Origin: Buxus sempervirens
Lineage: Eukaryota; Streptophyta; Magnoliopsida; Buxales; Buxaceae
NCBI GenBank assembly: GCA_947561395.2
Contig: OX387182.1
Coordinates: 45,997,949-46,061,948, forward strand
DNA length: 64,000 nt
Reading direction: 5' to 3'
This document shows positions 10,602-22,396 of the stretch, in pieces. Every line of letters starts with the position of its first letter. Position 1 is the first letter of the stretch. The notes below the pieces were generated by a model. The model did no database searches, was not told where the DNA came from, and saw only the letters and a list, made by a program, of their open reading frames with translations. The position numbers and the translations under genes were made by a program.

Positions 10602-10979
10602 CATGGATTGACATTTCAGGAAATTTCGGCAAAATTTTGATCTTTTAAGGTCAGTGGCACGAAATCTCTGGAAAAAACAAGATTTTCCCAGTTTCCCTGA
10701 TTTCGGCAAAATTTCACGAAATATCAATTTAGGGAAATCTCAAGAAATTTCTCCACATTTCCCCAGATTTTCCTAGATTTCCATATGTATGCATTTATTA
10801 TGAATGTATTAAACTAAAAATATACAAGAAAAAGTGAAAAAAAAAAAAAGAAAAAAAGAAAACACATATTTCCCCAATTCCCCTCATTGGAGAGATGTGG
10901 GGAAATATTCCCTTATTTTGGCAAAATTTTGGAGCTTACCAGCGAAATTTGGACAAAACATGAAATTTCCATCGTTGCT
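10602..10979. mobile_element. Non-autonomous DNA element rich in gaaattt/aaatttc
   Basis: About 380 bp flanked by the same 6 bases (ccatag at 10596-10601 and 10980-10985). The ends are loosely inverted (catggattgacatttc against agcaacgatggaaatttc) and both sides are packed with ggaaatttcggcaaaatttc-like words. The form suggests a small hAT- or Mutator-like derivative. The assignment is tentative. Confidence 0.4.
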
Positions 10980-11072
10980 CCATAGAGTGTAGTACTGGTT
11001 GGCTTTTCTCTCTATTTTTTTTTCTGGTGACTAACAAATTATTTAAGCAGAGTTATTCACTTTGTAATACAA

Positions 11073-11210
11073 GTGAGTGGAAGTAATCTTCCAAATGTTC
11101 TGCATCAGAAGGATATGCATATGATACCAGCAAACTTGGAAGTTAGGGACTATGTCGGTTCACCACTAATTTGTGTGGAAAGAAAGAGTATCCATGATCG
11201 GTTTTATGTT
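11073..11210 (+). pseudogene. XPF/UVH1 (ERCC4 nuclease domain) gene fragment
   Basis: The translation SNLPNVLHQKDMHMIPANLE and then DYVGSPLICVERKSIHDRF closely matches the plant XPF endonuclease core (SLPNVLHQKGMRIIPVTLEVGDY.LSP.ICVERKSI.DLF). The ERK catalytic triplet is kept, but the GD of the conserved GDx(n)ERKx3D motif reads RD. Only about 45 residues of a protein of roughly 900-1000 are present. No other XPF exon is seen nearby, so this is a transposed or retained exon fragment. Confidence 0.8.
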
Positions 11211-11289
11211 ATCACCAAGTGGAGTGCATGGCAAGCAAGGGAATTATTTTGTTCAGTGGATTATTGTTTCAAAGTTCTTAATTTTTTAA

Positions 11290-11933
11290 GTTCTTAATGT
11301 TATTCATACAATTATTTTGTCTATTTGATGTTCAAAACAGCATATAAATTAACTTCTATGAAAATTCAGATGATTGAACATTCTAAAATGAGAAACTTAA
11401 CAATGTAGGAAAGCCATCAAACTGGTCCAAAGCCATCAAATTGGTCCAAAGCAGCCATTTTCAAAGAAATCAAAATCAAACACAATGACTAGGAGAGTTG
11501 ACCAAGGTGAGTTCAAGAGACCGTATTCTAAGAAAGGGTATAGAAGAAGACATTTGCTGAAATTAAAGAGATTTACAGAAATTTAAAATAGAATCATATC
11601 TGTGGAATTCTTCAGCCTTCAATCCTTCGTTGGTTGAATCCTCCATAGGGGCTAGCAAGCTTCATCATGGGAGCTCCTTTCACTATGCAATCAACTAACA
11701 ACCAGCTAGCCCTTTCAATGAGGAGCAGACCCCCAATTTATAGGCAAATGGAGGGAGATAAAAAGGTCACAAAGGTGGGCAATTACGCTAGGTTCCAGAA
11801 TACCCCAAATGGAAACTTATCTTCATGAGATTCTGAAATATTTATAAGTTTGAATTAGAAATTTGTCTTTGTGAAAATCTGAAATATTAGTTGGATTTCA
11901 AGGGAAGCAAAAAATAAAATAAATGGTATAACC
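11290..11933. other. 3' flank of the receptor kinase, possible LTR scrap
   Basis: No coding region is recognised. A short repeat (tccaaagccatcaaa) occurs twice near 11410-11450. On the minus strand a TATA-like word (cctataaattgggg, about 11735-11748) is followed by LTR-like transcribed sequence, so this may be a solo LTR scrap. The 3' UTR of the kinase gene should occupy the right end. Confidence 0.4.
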
Positions 11934-14900
11934 TTAACGGGCTTCCATGGTAATCGTTACATCATTCACTGAAAAATGTATTGGCCCTCCCCTTCCTGAA
12001 TTTGCGTTTGCTTCTCTTCTTCCAATTGAAAAAGCAGGCTCTTTAGGCAAAGGTAGATATGCAGATTCATTGATGAGCATTGAGAAAACTTCAGGCGTGG
12101 TGGGTCTGTCAGTTGGACTTTCTTGCACACACAGAAGTGCCACTTGAATGTATCTTAACATTAAAGGTGCCAAAGGTCGATCAGACAATGCTGGATCTAT
12201 CAACTCCAATCCCCTGCCATTTATCCATAGCTCCCATGCCTAAAGGAATGCAAAATCACAGAAAAAATATGGTAAAATGAAATTGAATAAGAGATTAAAC
12301 TATAGTTAAGAGGATGACTAATTTGTTTCAATCGCTCACATATCCTAGAAGATAGAGAGAGTCATGACGGTAGAAGCCAGTGTTCTTCTTGCCACTCAAA
12401 ATCTCTAGCATCAATACTCCAAAGCTAAAGACATCAGATTTGACTGAGAAAAGGCCTTCCATGGCATACTCAGGGGACATATAACCACTACATTTTAGCA
12501 TTAAAAAATTATGTCAATAGCTGCAATGGATATTCTCATGCCTGGACACAAGCACCTTTGTGTCTGGGCATGTTAAGTGTTTGCCTGAGAATCAACATCT
12601 CTACTTACTAGGTTCCCACAATCCTGTTTGTGTTTGCTTGGGAATCGTTGCCTCCAAAAATTCTTGCCATACCAAAGTCTGATATTTTGGGGTTCATTTC
12701 ACCATCCAAGAGGATGTTACTTGCTTTCAAGTCCCTGTGAATAATTCTTAATCTGGAATACTGGTGGAGATAAATAAGGCCTTGAGAAATCCCCATGATG
12801 ATGTGAACCCGCCTTTCCCAGTCTAATAGTTGTTGCCGCTTTGGATCTGTCACAAGTTTTTATGCTAGAGATATAAACATGAAGCTTAAATATAAATTAG
12901 ATAAGTTTTCTCCCAAGAATGAACAAGTGAAATAAAGGGGAAAGAGGTGCATACAGGAACTCTGAGAGAATTAACTTCAAAATAACAGAAGAAGGGGAAA
13001 TAAAGTTTCTAGCATGCAGAACTACCAACCAAATAGTAAATAATCCAAGCTTTTGTAGGGCATGTACTCATAGATCAATATCTTCTCCTCTCTTTCAACG
13101 CAGCATCCTAAAAGTCTAACAAGATTCCTGTGTTGTAACTGTGCAATTAGTAACATCTCATTTCTAAACTCAGTCAGTCCTTGTCCAGACTGTTTTGACA
13201 GCCTTTTCACAGCTACTTCATGTCCATCCCTTAATTTGCCCTGTACGCGAAACATTTTAAGTTGTTTTTGACAATTTCCATCCATGAGAACTAAATGTGG
13301 AATGCAGAAATTTAATGTTACCTTGTAAACAGGCCCAAAACCACCTTGTCCAAGCTTATTTGCAACAGAGAAGTTATTAGTAGCTGCCAAGACACTTGAG
13401 AAACTAAATAAAGGTAACTTGGAACCCTGTTTCTCCACTTTCTGGAGCCTAATTTTGTCACTGTCATTGCCATGGTTTGCTTTAGTGCTTGTACCCAAAT
13501 CAAACGATAACAAGTCCTGGCTTGTTTCCCTTTCCCCTGCTTCATATAAATAAGAAGAGTTGTGATATTGAAGATGCAGAAATTGGTTTAGACTTTGTTT
13601 GAACTTTCTCTTTCGCATGTAGCATACAAAGAAACACAAAATAATCACTGCTAGAATGGTAGGTATTGTTACAATCCACCATATTGGCTTCTTAGCTTTA
13701 GTTTTAGCTTCATTATCAATCCTTCTTAGCTCCGAATCAGCAAGCCTGACATAGAGATCATTCCCTGAACTGTTTTTAAATTTCTGCAGGTTGAATAGCT
13801 CTCCATACCATATCGAACATTGACCATTAGCATAAGTGTAACCAGTGCAAGAACAGTTGTTCAAGCAAGCTAATTTGCATTGTTGATCACCAACAACTGT
13901 CAATGGTTGTGCATTTGCAGGTAATACTATATTGGATTGCAGTAAAAAACCATCTTCTTGCCCAGTGCCAAAAGTTTTGTTCTCACATTGCAGAGGGGTT
14001 TTTCTCTCACACCCTTTGTACCAATTATTCAAGCCCTGATTTGGCTGAAAGCGTGGTTTAAAACCATCCAAACATGCACAGGGGATTGTGTCTTGCTCAA
14101 GGCAGCTACCGAAAGCTCCGCATACACCATAAACCTCACACTTCTGCCTAGGTTGAGCCAAAAAAGGATCCCATTGCCCATAATTTATATTCCAGGCTAC
14201 TTGCTTGATTTGCCCTGACATATCGATCACTATTCTAGACAGTATGGATCGATTATAAACAGAATATGTGAAGTAGGTTTCTTCCTCATTCGAGATGAAA
14301 CTGAAGTTGTAGACATCATTTGATATCATTTCAGGTGCTCTGCCGAAAATTTGCCCATTCCAGGGTCCACTAGACCAGTACCTTTGGGATTTGTTCCACT
14401 GTAAAAAAAGTTGAGCTCCATATGGTTCCATGTGAAGAGAGTACATCCCATGTCCTGCATCTTCATCACCTTTCCATGAACTAAGGATGTGAGATTTATT
14501 GGTGATTTTGTTGAGGCCAAATTTTGAACCTGGAAGAAGTGTGTCTGTGGGGTAATCAAAACTCTGCCAAAGGAAACTAGATGTGTTGGACTTGGACAAA
14601 TCTCTCAAAACAAAATTTCCATCATCAAGAAGAACTGCCTCTCTAGATTTTCCCGGTTCAGGGTTTAGATTAGTTGACCAAACCTCAATTCCTGACTCCA
14701 TGAGTTGTAGATTACCCTCTTCAGAGAGGATTAGGTAAGAAGAAGATGCATTAGTTTTAGTGAGAGGTGTATCTCTATTGGCTACCCAAACCACAGTTTG
14801 CTTTGGTATTTTTTTGTACCAGATCCCTACATAGATGTTTGAGGAAGTCGTACCTAGTGAGAAGAAACCCAGTTCAAAAATGCCATCGTTAGATATCAGG

Positions 14901-15049
14901 GTCTGTCCCACCTTCGATGAGAGAGACTCGCCAGAAGCAATGGTGTCTCCGACACAGAGACTAGTTCTTGCCAAGCTTGTAAGTACGATAGAAAGGAGAA
15001 CAAGAACTTGCTTCTGGTAACCATTGCTGCAAAACACGCATGCAATCAC
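11934..15049 (-). CDS. G-type lectin S-receptor-like serine/threonine protein kinase
   Basis: Single-pass plasma-membrane receptor kinase of the S-domain (SRK-like) class. Predicted exons on the minus strand: 15049-13322, 13240-13030, 12846-12609, 12487-12340, 12239-11934. All introns are GT-AG (81, 183, 121 and 100 bp). The exons sum to 2631 bp, giving 876 residues and a TAA stop with no frame conflict. Domains: signal peptide about 1-34; bulb-type lectin about 35-150 (WVANRDTPL at 88-96); S-locus glycoprotein region about 205-320; EGF-like Cys cluster about 304-336; PAN-like Cys cluster about 385-440; transmembrane 456-478; kinase about 564-840 with GQGGFG, the AVK lysine near 588, HRDLKASN near 683 and DFG near 703. 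All catalytic residues are present, so an active kinase is likely. The exon lengths (211, 238 and 148 bp) are typical of the family. The ligand is unknown; roles in defence or self-recognition are family knowledge, not shown here. Confidence 0.93.
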
Positions 15050-15141
15050 AGGGATATTTCTGAGTGCTTATGGTGGCAAATTTCAACCTTTCATTTGCAA
15101 GGTATGCTAATTTGGATGAAAGATTTTTCAGCAAAAAAGTC

Positions 15142-15236
15142 AGTCAATCATTTAATGGAGTCCACGTGGGTAACGCAAGTCCATGGAAGACTTTGACAAG
15201 CCTAACAAGTCCATGGAAGACTTTGACAAGCCTAAA
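15142..15236 (-). promoter_or_regulatory. Candidate promoter elements of the receptor kinase
   Basis: Upstream of the start codon (93-187 bp) are a W-box core (TTGACT on the minus strand, 15142-15147), a G-box (CACGTG, 15163-15168) and two exact tandem 30-bp units beginning aagtccatggaag (15177-15206 and 15207-15236). W-boxes bind WRKY factors and are common in defence genes; control here is inferred. Confidence 0.45.
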
Positions 15237-15577
15237 TCTGTCCCGCCGTTAGAGAGGACCAGAGATTAGTGTCCTTTTCAAACTGGAGGAATGATGTTAG
15301 AGAATCTTGAGATCTCTCTCGTTATAAAGCATTCTAAAAAATCTTTTAGCAATTAAAATATCTTTAGGTTGGCTTCGTATTAGAGATAATTAAAAATTTG
15401 GAACACGTCAATTACAATGTCTTTAAGTTCATACTATAAACCATTATCGTATGACATAATGCTTTTCACTAATTATTATCAAGAAATTTGGAATAATTTC
15501 CACCGTTATTTGAATCCTACCAAAAGGTTTGACATCAGCTGAACTTTAAAAAATGAGAAAAAGAATAAGATTACGTT
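15237..15577. other. Upstream region of the receptor kinase
   Basis: No gene is seen. A minus-strand TATA-like word (tttataacgag, near 15322) lies about 270 bp before the start codon and is a possible core promoter. Confidence 0.35.
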
Positions 15578-15945
15578 TGGATATGGGAAAATTGGTTTTT
15601 AGTGATACTTTTTCAAAATAATTCAGATTCAGTCACCTAGTCCTTGGTAATTGAAAATTAATTTTACTTTTTTAAAATAATTGAGAATCGGCAACATTTT
15701 ATTGAATTTCTTCCAAAAATATCCTCAAAAGACTTGCAAACTTCACTTGTAACAAAATGAGTGAAAATGTTTTTAAAGTCTTTTGAGGGCATTTTCGGAA
15801 GAAATTCTTTATAAACAATGAAATGACAATGATTCTCAATTAATTTAAAAAAGTACCACTAGTCCACAATTACCAAGAATTGAGCTACCGAATCTAAATT
15901 ATTTTGAAAAAGTATCACTTAAAATCAATTTCTACTTCGGATTTC
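15578..15945. repeat. MITE-like element with about 165-bp inverted arms
   Basis: The left arm (about 15578-15742) and right arm (about 15775-15945) are imperfect reverse complements along their length. Examples are agtgatactttttcaaaata at 15601 and its complement at 15902-15919, and cctcaaaagac against gtcttttgagg in the middle. The centre is short. No coding capacity is present. The size and fold fit a MITE located about 530 bp upstream of the kinase gene. Confidence 0.75.
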
Positions 15946-17132
15946 AAGAAATTGCAAAACATTGTAGGTTTCTTGCATGCTGCAAGTGTTTAGATACTAA
16001 TCTATTACTACTATAAAACGAACAACCTATTCTCTAGCTTACATTTGATGTAAAAAACGTCCTCTACTTTTTGTCAAATTAACTCCTACAATCATTTGTT
16101 AATACAAGTATGTTAATAACTAATTGATTAACATTTTCATACCCAAAACGCCCTCAATTTTCTTTCAAATTTTTTATATTCATAGCGCGTGCATTCCCTT
16201 AAAAAAAGAAAGAAAAAAAAAAGAAAAAGAAAAACAGAGGATTTTGCAAGAAGTGGGCGGGAGATAAAACCAAATTCCTACTCAATGTTAAATGTATTCA
16301 TCATCTCGTTTGCTGCTCATTTTCTTTTTGCCAGTTTTGTTTCTCAATTCCCTCTTTCACTGGCGATTATAGATGTCGTCACCTAGTAAGAGTGAAGAAA
16401 AGAGCCATGGGACTCAACATCTAAGAAAATACAGCATGAAAAACAAACGTATTTTTCATCTTCCTCCCAAGGTGAGGGAATTACGAAAACTTTGTGTGAC
16501 AGCTTTTGGTATCCAAACACATTGTCTCAAAAATCTATGTGTTAACAAACTTTTTTGTGGGCTGCAAAAATTTCCACAACAATCAAGGGTTGGCACAATT
16601 TTATGCGTAGCCTGACGAACATAAAAAATCAAATCGAATTCAAATTTGCCTTCTTTTCTCCCATATCTTTCTTGCATTCTCTCGACATCCAAACAGAGTC
16701 TTAATGGGAGAAATATTCTGCAAAAAGGAAGCTGGTGTTAGACCTTGATGGTTGTGGCATCTAAATGTGAACTGGTTTTAGGCAAGGATAGTTGTGTTGT
16801 TGAAATCAAACCTAAAGGAGTTCCCAAAAGGCTGACTAGGTTGCTTTTTATCTTTTAACAAATCCTTGTCACTCTGAAAGGAATTTGGTAATAAGATAAC
16901 AGATTTTGTGGAGAACTTTGAAATAGAGGAACCAGGTAATGGATATGCTCCCGTTTATGTGATATGTGATATGACTAAATGTATAAAGATCACCCCTATT
17001 ATCAGTTTAACCTTTTAGTAGAATTGGTGTGATAGGACAATTTTGAAATCTAACGTTCAATTAAAAATGTATTGGCCTTCAGATCCACCGTCTGAGCTTC
17101 TGGATCTAATCAAATAAAACCAGCATAGAAAA
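15946..17132. other. Intergenic DNA with an unassigned small open frame
   Basis: An 80-codon plus-strand frame at 16373-16615 matches no family I know. The downstream plus-strand reading near 16750-16850 contains VVEIKPKG, faintly like inositol-pentakisphosphate kinase, but this is too short to call. The rest is AT-rich and featureless. Confidence 0.4.
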
Positions 17133-17698
17133 TGTGACGCCCTAGAACCGAACATGTTCATTAAAGCTATATGCCGGCTCCTAGACATCAGGTAAGGTCC
17201 CATTGGCACTTCCTAAACCTGATTGACTAGTTAACATCAGAGTGCACCAAAATTTAAAACAAAGTAAAACAAGTAAAGCGTGGGTGTAAGTGTTGACAAA
17301 ATCTAAACTTGTATATACTTATCCACAATAAAAGTATACAGATACAGTTCCACTAAGTTTCACACACACTCTCTATAAACAATATTTACATGATCCAAAA
17401 AGACAGAAAAACTATAAAAGAAAAATCTCTAGTCCTAGCCAGGAAAATAATAATCCTTTGGACGATAGACATCTAAACCATTATCTTTGTCTACCCCAGC
17501 ACGTCTGCAGAATTTTCTGAAAACAAAACCGATGAAACAAAACACGTGAGAATTTCTTCCCTGTAAGTAGCAAATGCAATGCTAAACACAATTAATGCAG
17601 ATTTATAATACAATGTAGCAGTTTAATCCTTATTTACACAATCTCCAAAAGTTCAGTAATTTCCATAAGTATTCAAGAGTCATGAAATAATAAGAAGA
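17133..17698. mobile_element. E: end of a long chromovirus-like LTR, cut by element D
   Basis: It begins TGTGACGCCCTAGAACCG, a terminus typical of long Tekay/Del-type chromovirus LTRs in plants, and carries an LTR-like interior. The sequence stops where D begins at 17699. The remainder should lie beyond the window. It is the outermost, hence oldest, layer of the nest. Confidence 0.5.
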
Positions 17699-19550
17699 TG
17701 TGAGGCATGGAAAATCAAACTAATGATTTCCTAGATCATTACACGGGCTCTATAAAAGGGGAAGAGTCGCCACCATTCCTTTTAGGTGTGAATGGACACC
17801 AAAATCATCAAATAAAATGAAAAAAGAGCAAACTTATAGTAAAAATAACTCCAAAAATGAAATAAACTAGAGATGGGTAAGGGGATTAAATTATGAATAG
17901 GGGAAGGTGTTAGGCACCCCCATTCATCCACACAAGGTGGTTGCCAAGTATTGCTCATGCTCAAAATAAAGAAAGCTTGCTAATTAAAACAATCAAAAGC
18001 TTAAAAATAATTAAACGCATGTATGATTCTCCACATGAGAAGTCCAATGAATTCTAGACACTCTTTGTGGGGATATCACTTCTAGGACATTCCCAATTAA
18101 TGAAAATCCAAATGAAACTTGAATACAAGCAAGTTAAAGCCAATCCGGAAAACTCGGTAAAAGATGGAGCCTTTTGACCATAAATCATTCAAATTAAATT
18201 CAAATTGAATGAGACCAATGCCAATTGAAATATTATGGCAAATATAAGGTTTAGGAAAATTTTCAAGTAAATCCGGTTAAAATCCTAAGAGTTATGCTTG
18301 TTTGAAATTCATTGTTATAAGTTGATAAAAGTAGCAAGTGAACAACTTTGAAATCCTATTTGTAGAGATTGGCTCCATATAAATCTTTGAAAATTTGCAT
18401 GAATAAAGTGTGAAGTGCCATATTTCACATGCAATAGGCCCCACACACAACTCCATTCGAATGTGACTTATATGATCCTCCGAACAGGCTTAGAGGATCA
18501 CTGATCAACCCAGAATTCTGCTATTGAGTAGTTCTGAGTAAATCAGACACACAAAACACAAATGAAAGCAAAAAATTTTGAAACCAACTAGATTTGAAAC
18601 TAGACTCACAAAGAAAAACACAGAACTCAAAATCACCTAAATCGGACTAAAACGAGCAAATGGTGCTCAGTCAAAGTGACAGGTTCAGCAGTCTGGCTTG
18701 AACTGACCTGTCGACTTTGATCAAATGGTGTCAAATATCCACTTCATAAAAATAGTTGAAATTTTACAGACAAATACTAGACAATCCCACCTTTCACATG
18801 TCTTTGGAATCACTCAGAAATTCATCCAAATGATGAAGATATGAGTGTTCTAAGATAGGGTACAGGTGCTGTCCAGATTTGAAATTTTTAAGTAAAATCA
18901 ACCCATAACAGTGGGTGTGTGCATCCAAACTCTGTGATATGAACTAAAATCTCTTGGAAAAATGTTGGAAAATCTCTAGAACAATATAGGGCAAGAATTT
19001 GGTTCAAAATTTCTCATTGATTGGAGAGAATGTACCCAAAACACCCAAATTGGAGCAAAAATACCCCAAGCAGAGAGATTAGACCATGAGGTCTTCTCTA
19101 CTCAAAGAGGAACTTGCTTGTAATCTCTGAAAATCATTAGGAAAAGTCCCAGAAAGATTTAGGGCAAGGATTCGGTTCATAAATCTCATTGATTAAGAGA
19201 ATGAACTAAATATGCCCATTTTGAGAAAGAAATCCCGATTTGAGATTAGGCTATGAAAAGCCTCCTCTCAAAGGGGATTACTTGAAATACATTAAAGAAT
19301 CATAAAAACTTGATCTAAGGCCATTTGTTTCAGATCTATCACAATGAATATGGATCTAAAATACAAGCCTATATCCCATCAAAACGATTGAGATGTGTGC
19401 ATGTGTGAAAATCATTTTTTTTCGAAGGGAATGGAGATCCAATACTATAAAGAGCATGGATCTTGGTATTCTCTCCAGAAAACGAAATCAAAAACATAAG
19501 ATTAATCAACACATCACGACATAAATCAAATAGGGGTTCTGTAACTAGGG

Positions 19551-20060
19551 TTCCATTCGCATTCTCGTTTCCCCTAGTTCTCTCTTCACGTTTTACGGCT
19601 AGAGATAATCTTGAGGTACTTTGAGTAGGGAAAGGGGTTTCAAACAACAGTAGGCCATTACGAGGGTTCTATGACTAAGGTTCTATTCCCATTCTCGTTT
19701 ACCCTAGGTCTCTCTTCACGTTTTATGGCTAGAGAGAATCTTGAGGTACTTTGAAATAGGAAAGGGGTTCCAAACACAAGCAAGCCATTACGAGGGTTCT
19801 ATGACTAAGGTTCCATTCCCATTCTCGTTTCCCCTAGATCTCTCTTCACCTTTTATGGCTAGAGACAATCTTGAGGTACTTTGAGATAGGAAAGGGGTTC
19901 CAAACACAAGCAGGCCATTACGAGGGTTCTATGACTAAGGTTCCATTCCCATTCTCATTTCCCCTAAGTCTCTCTTCACATTTTACGGCTAGAGAGAATC
20001 TTGAGGTACTTTGAGATAGGAAAGGGTTTCCAAACACAAGCAGGTCATTACTCTATAGAA
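19551..20060 (-). repeat. Four tandem units of about 130 bp in the D LTR
   Basis: Units start at 19551, 19681, 19811 and 19941. Each carries the minus-strand stem-loop tctctctagccgtaaaacg / tgaagagag or a close variant, which occurs twice in each A-family LTR. The period is 130 bp in the first three. Confidence 0.85.
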
Positions 20061-20390
20061 AGGAAGAAGAGGAAACTAACCCTAGAATTTAAAACAGAAA
20101 AATAAACAGGGTTCCAGGCTTACCTGGATTCCTGGGAGCAATGCAGTAGCGGTTCCCTTCTTCACTTGGAGCTCTTCAATCTCCAATCTTCTGGCCATTT
20201 GCTGGAGGAGGGGCCTCTTATTTATAGGCAAAAACTAGGGCAAAAGGGAACCCTAATGGTAGACACAAGGATGTGTCTAGAATCCCTCCACTAAACCCTA
20301 AGGCTATTTTCGAGAATTCTCACCTCTTAGACAGGGATAAGACAGTAAAAAGTGCAAACTTTCATAATTCCTCAATTTTGAGCAAAACAC

Positions 20391-20497
20391 TTGTATCCGG
20401 CAACTCAGGTCGGATACAAGCAATTATATTTGTATCCGACATACTTCATCGGATACAATAAAACTTATTTGTATCCGATGCATTATGTCGGATACAA
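20391..20497. promoter_or_regulatory. Dyad array in D LTR: three units, 7-bp spacer
   Basis: Three dyads of form TTGTATCCGAC-N7-GTCGGATACAA at 20391-20419, 20430-20458 and 20469-20497, with at most one mismatch between arms. A fourth, degraded one may follow at about 20508-20537. They lie about 110-220 bp inside the LTR start and upstream of the TATA box, so they are U3 elements. Confidence 0.85.
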
Positions 20498-20609
20498 ATA
20501 AGAACATTGTTATCAGGTTTTTTATGTCGGCTACAAAAGACAAAATGATTTTTAATGATTTTGGCCAATTATTCATTTTTTCCATGCAGTGCAATTTGGG
20601 GTGTCTACA

Positions 20610-20627
20610 ATTGCCCCTCTTTGCGAG
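20610..20627 (-). other. D polypurine tract
   Basis: On the minus strand this reads ctcgcaaagaggggcaat and directly abuts the LTR start, as expected for the plus-strand primer. It is similar to the A1 tract at 39903-39918. Confidence 0.8.
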
Positions 20628-20998
20628 AATTACAAAGCAATGAACAGCAAAGATTAGACAAACCCAAATTACATTTCCTTAATTTGCTTTGTTCAATTTT
20701 GCCAAACAGTTTTGGGTGAAGATTTGCCAAAAAGCCCTAACTTTAAGGGGGTATTTCTCCAAGTTGTCTTAAATTCCACTGAGCTCTCGTGGCTATGAAG
20801 TGGATTTTAAGCCCAAAATAAGATTTTTGAAAAAAAACTGATTTTGCAACAAACCAAGTTAAAAATTCACTGAATATTCCCTTTTTATTTTATTATTTTT
20901 TTCTTTTTTCTTTTTTCTTTTCTCTTTTTTCTCTTTTTTTTCTCTTCTTTCCTCTTTTTTTTTTCTTTTTCCCTCTTTTTTTATTCTTCTTTTTTCCT

Positions 20999-21066
20999 TT
21001 GTATCCGACATATTTGCTCGGATATCAAAACCTTCACTTGTATCCAACATAATTTGTCAGATACAC
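20999..21066. promoter_or_regulatory. Dyad array upstream of the first antisense gene
   Basis: Two dyads at 20999-21027 and 21038-21066 have the same half-site and 7-bp spacer as the D LTR. They follow a CT-rich tract (20880-21000) and lie upstream of the PMD-like gene that starts near 22397. Confidence 0.8.
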
Positions 21067-22396
21067 CAGGCTGTATTCACTCGCGCGCGACTGCGACTCT
21101 TCACTTCCTTTTTCTTCTTCTCCGAACACAACCCCCAGACACCAACATTTTTCCCAACTGTGACGCTCGATTTTCTCTTCTCCGGCAACTTCTATTGACT
21201 CCGTCGACTTCCATTGACTCCGACGACTTCCATTGACTCCAACGCCATTGGCTTACTTGCTGCGACCAAGCCCTAGCTCAACATTTTGGGTTTCCCTTCT
21301 TCCTGAAGTTCTCTGTTTTTCGGTGATTTCACTGCCCAATGCTATCACACCTACTCCGGTGACTTCTTTTGAGTTCCGGCGACTTGCTCTTCGCCAATCT
21401 GACTTCATACTTGCAATTAGACGTCCATCTCTCCACTGCTCTTGTCAATCAAACCGGGTTAGTGAGCACATTTTTTTTTTCTTCCTTTTTTCTGTGTTAA
21501 ATCCCTGAACATTTAATTGACTGCATACTGAGAACATTGGACTTCCTATCAGTAGTGATTTCCAGCTGAATTGCTCATTTCACATGTTTCTAATCACTTC
21601 TGAATTGTAATGCCATGCTGTTCTTTTTTTTTTCTTTTCTTTTTCTACAATTTGCTTTGACTTTCCAATCTATCTTGCCAATTCTTCATCTGCAATTCCT
21701 TAAGACTGATTGCCTGCATAACAGTAGCTCCACTTTAGAATTTTTAGATAAAGCTTGTTTCTTTGGTGATACCCTTAAATTGACAGCATTCGAGAACTTC
21801 GGATTGCCTGCCGGTGACATTTCCCACTGAATTGCTAATTGCATGATTTTCCCTTTGTGCATTTCCAATGCTTTTGAATTGCCGGTGGTGAAAAATTGTC
21901 TACTTTCAAATTTCCAAATACCATGCTATGATTTGTTCTTCCCAATCTGATTTTAGCATGCTTTTGATCAAGGTGGTGCTTCAACTGCCAGGGTCTTTTC
22001 ATGACTTGCCCTTGGGTAATCCTTGCCTTATAGATTCCATGTTGATTTCCTAGTTTGCATGACCACCCAAATTTACCCTACTTTGGTATATGCATCGATG
22101 CTTTGTATTCTGAAATTCTTCAAGAATGATTGTATGCAATTCCTGTTTTGATTGCTGAACAACTGGGACTTCTTTTTATGCAACATTGATTTTTTTTCTT
22201 TTACTTTGCTTTTGTGTTGCATATTTGTTCTGCCTCCCTCAGTACACCCTGAAATCACAACAAATAAGGAGAGAATTAGCTTTGTAGAGATCTTCAGGAT
22301 TAGGACAAAATGCTTTAGAATCAAAATTTCTGATAATCAATTAAACCCAAAATTGTAGTTGGACAGAGATATAAAACACTTCCCTGTTTCCTGTAG

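Larger units (their letters stand above)
17699..20609 (-). repeat. D 3' LTR, 2.9 kb
   Basis: On the minus strand it starts tgtagacacccc (20609) and ends ctcaca (17699). The order from the start is dyad array (20497-20391), TATAAATA (20226-20219), splice-donor-like aatccag/gtaagc (at 20123), four tandem units of about 130 bp (20060-19551), then a long U5-like region sharing the ggtggcgactc block with A-family LTRs. It is about 1.1 kb longer than the A-family LTRs. Confidence 0.85.

Noticed and set aside
16750-16850. Inositol-pentakisphosphate 2-kinase fragment (EIKPK motif)
   Set aside because: Only a few residues match, and the conserved residues that should follow are absent.
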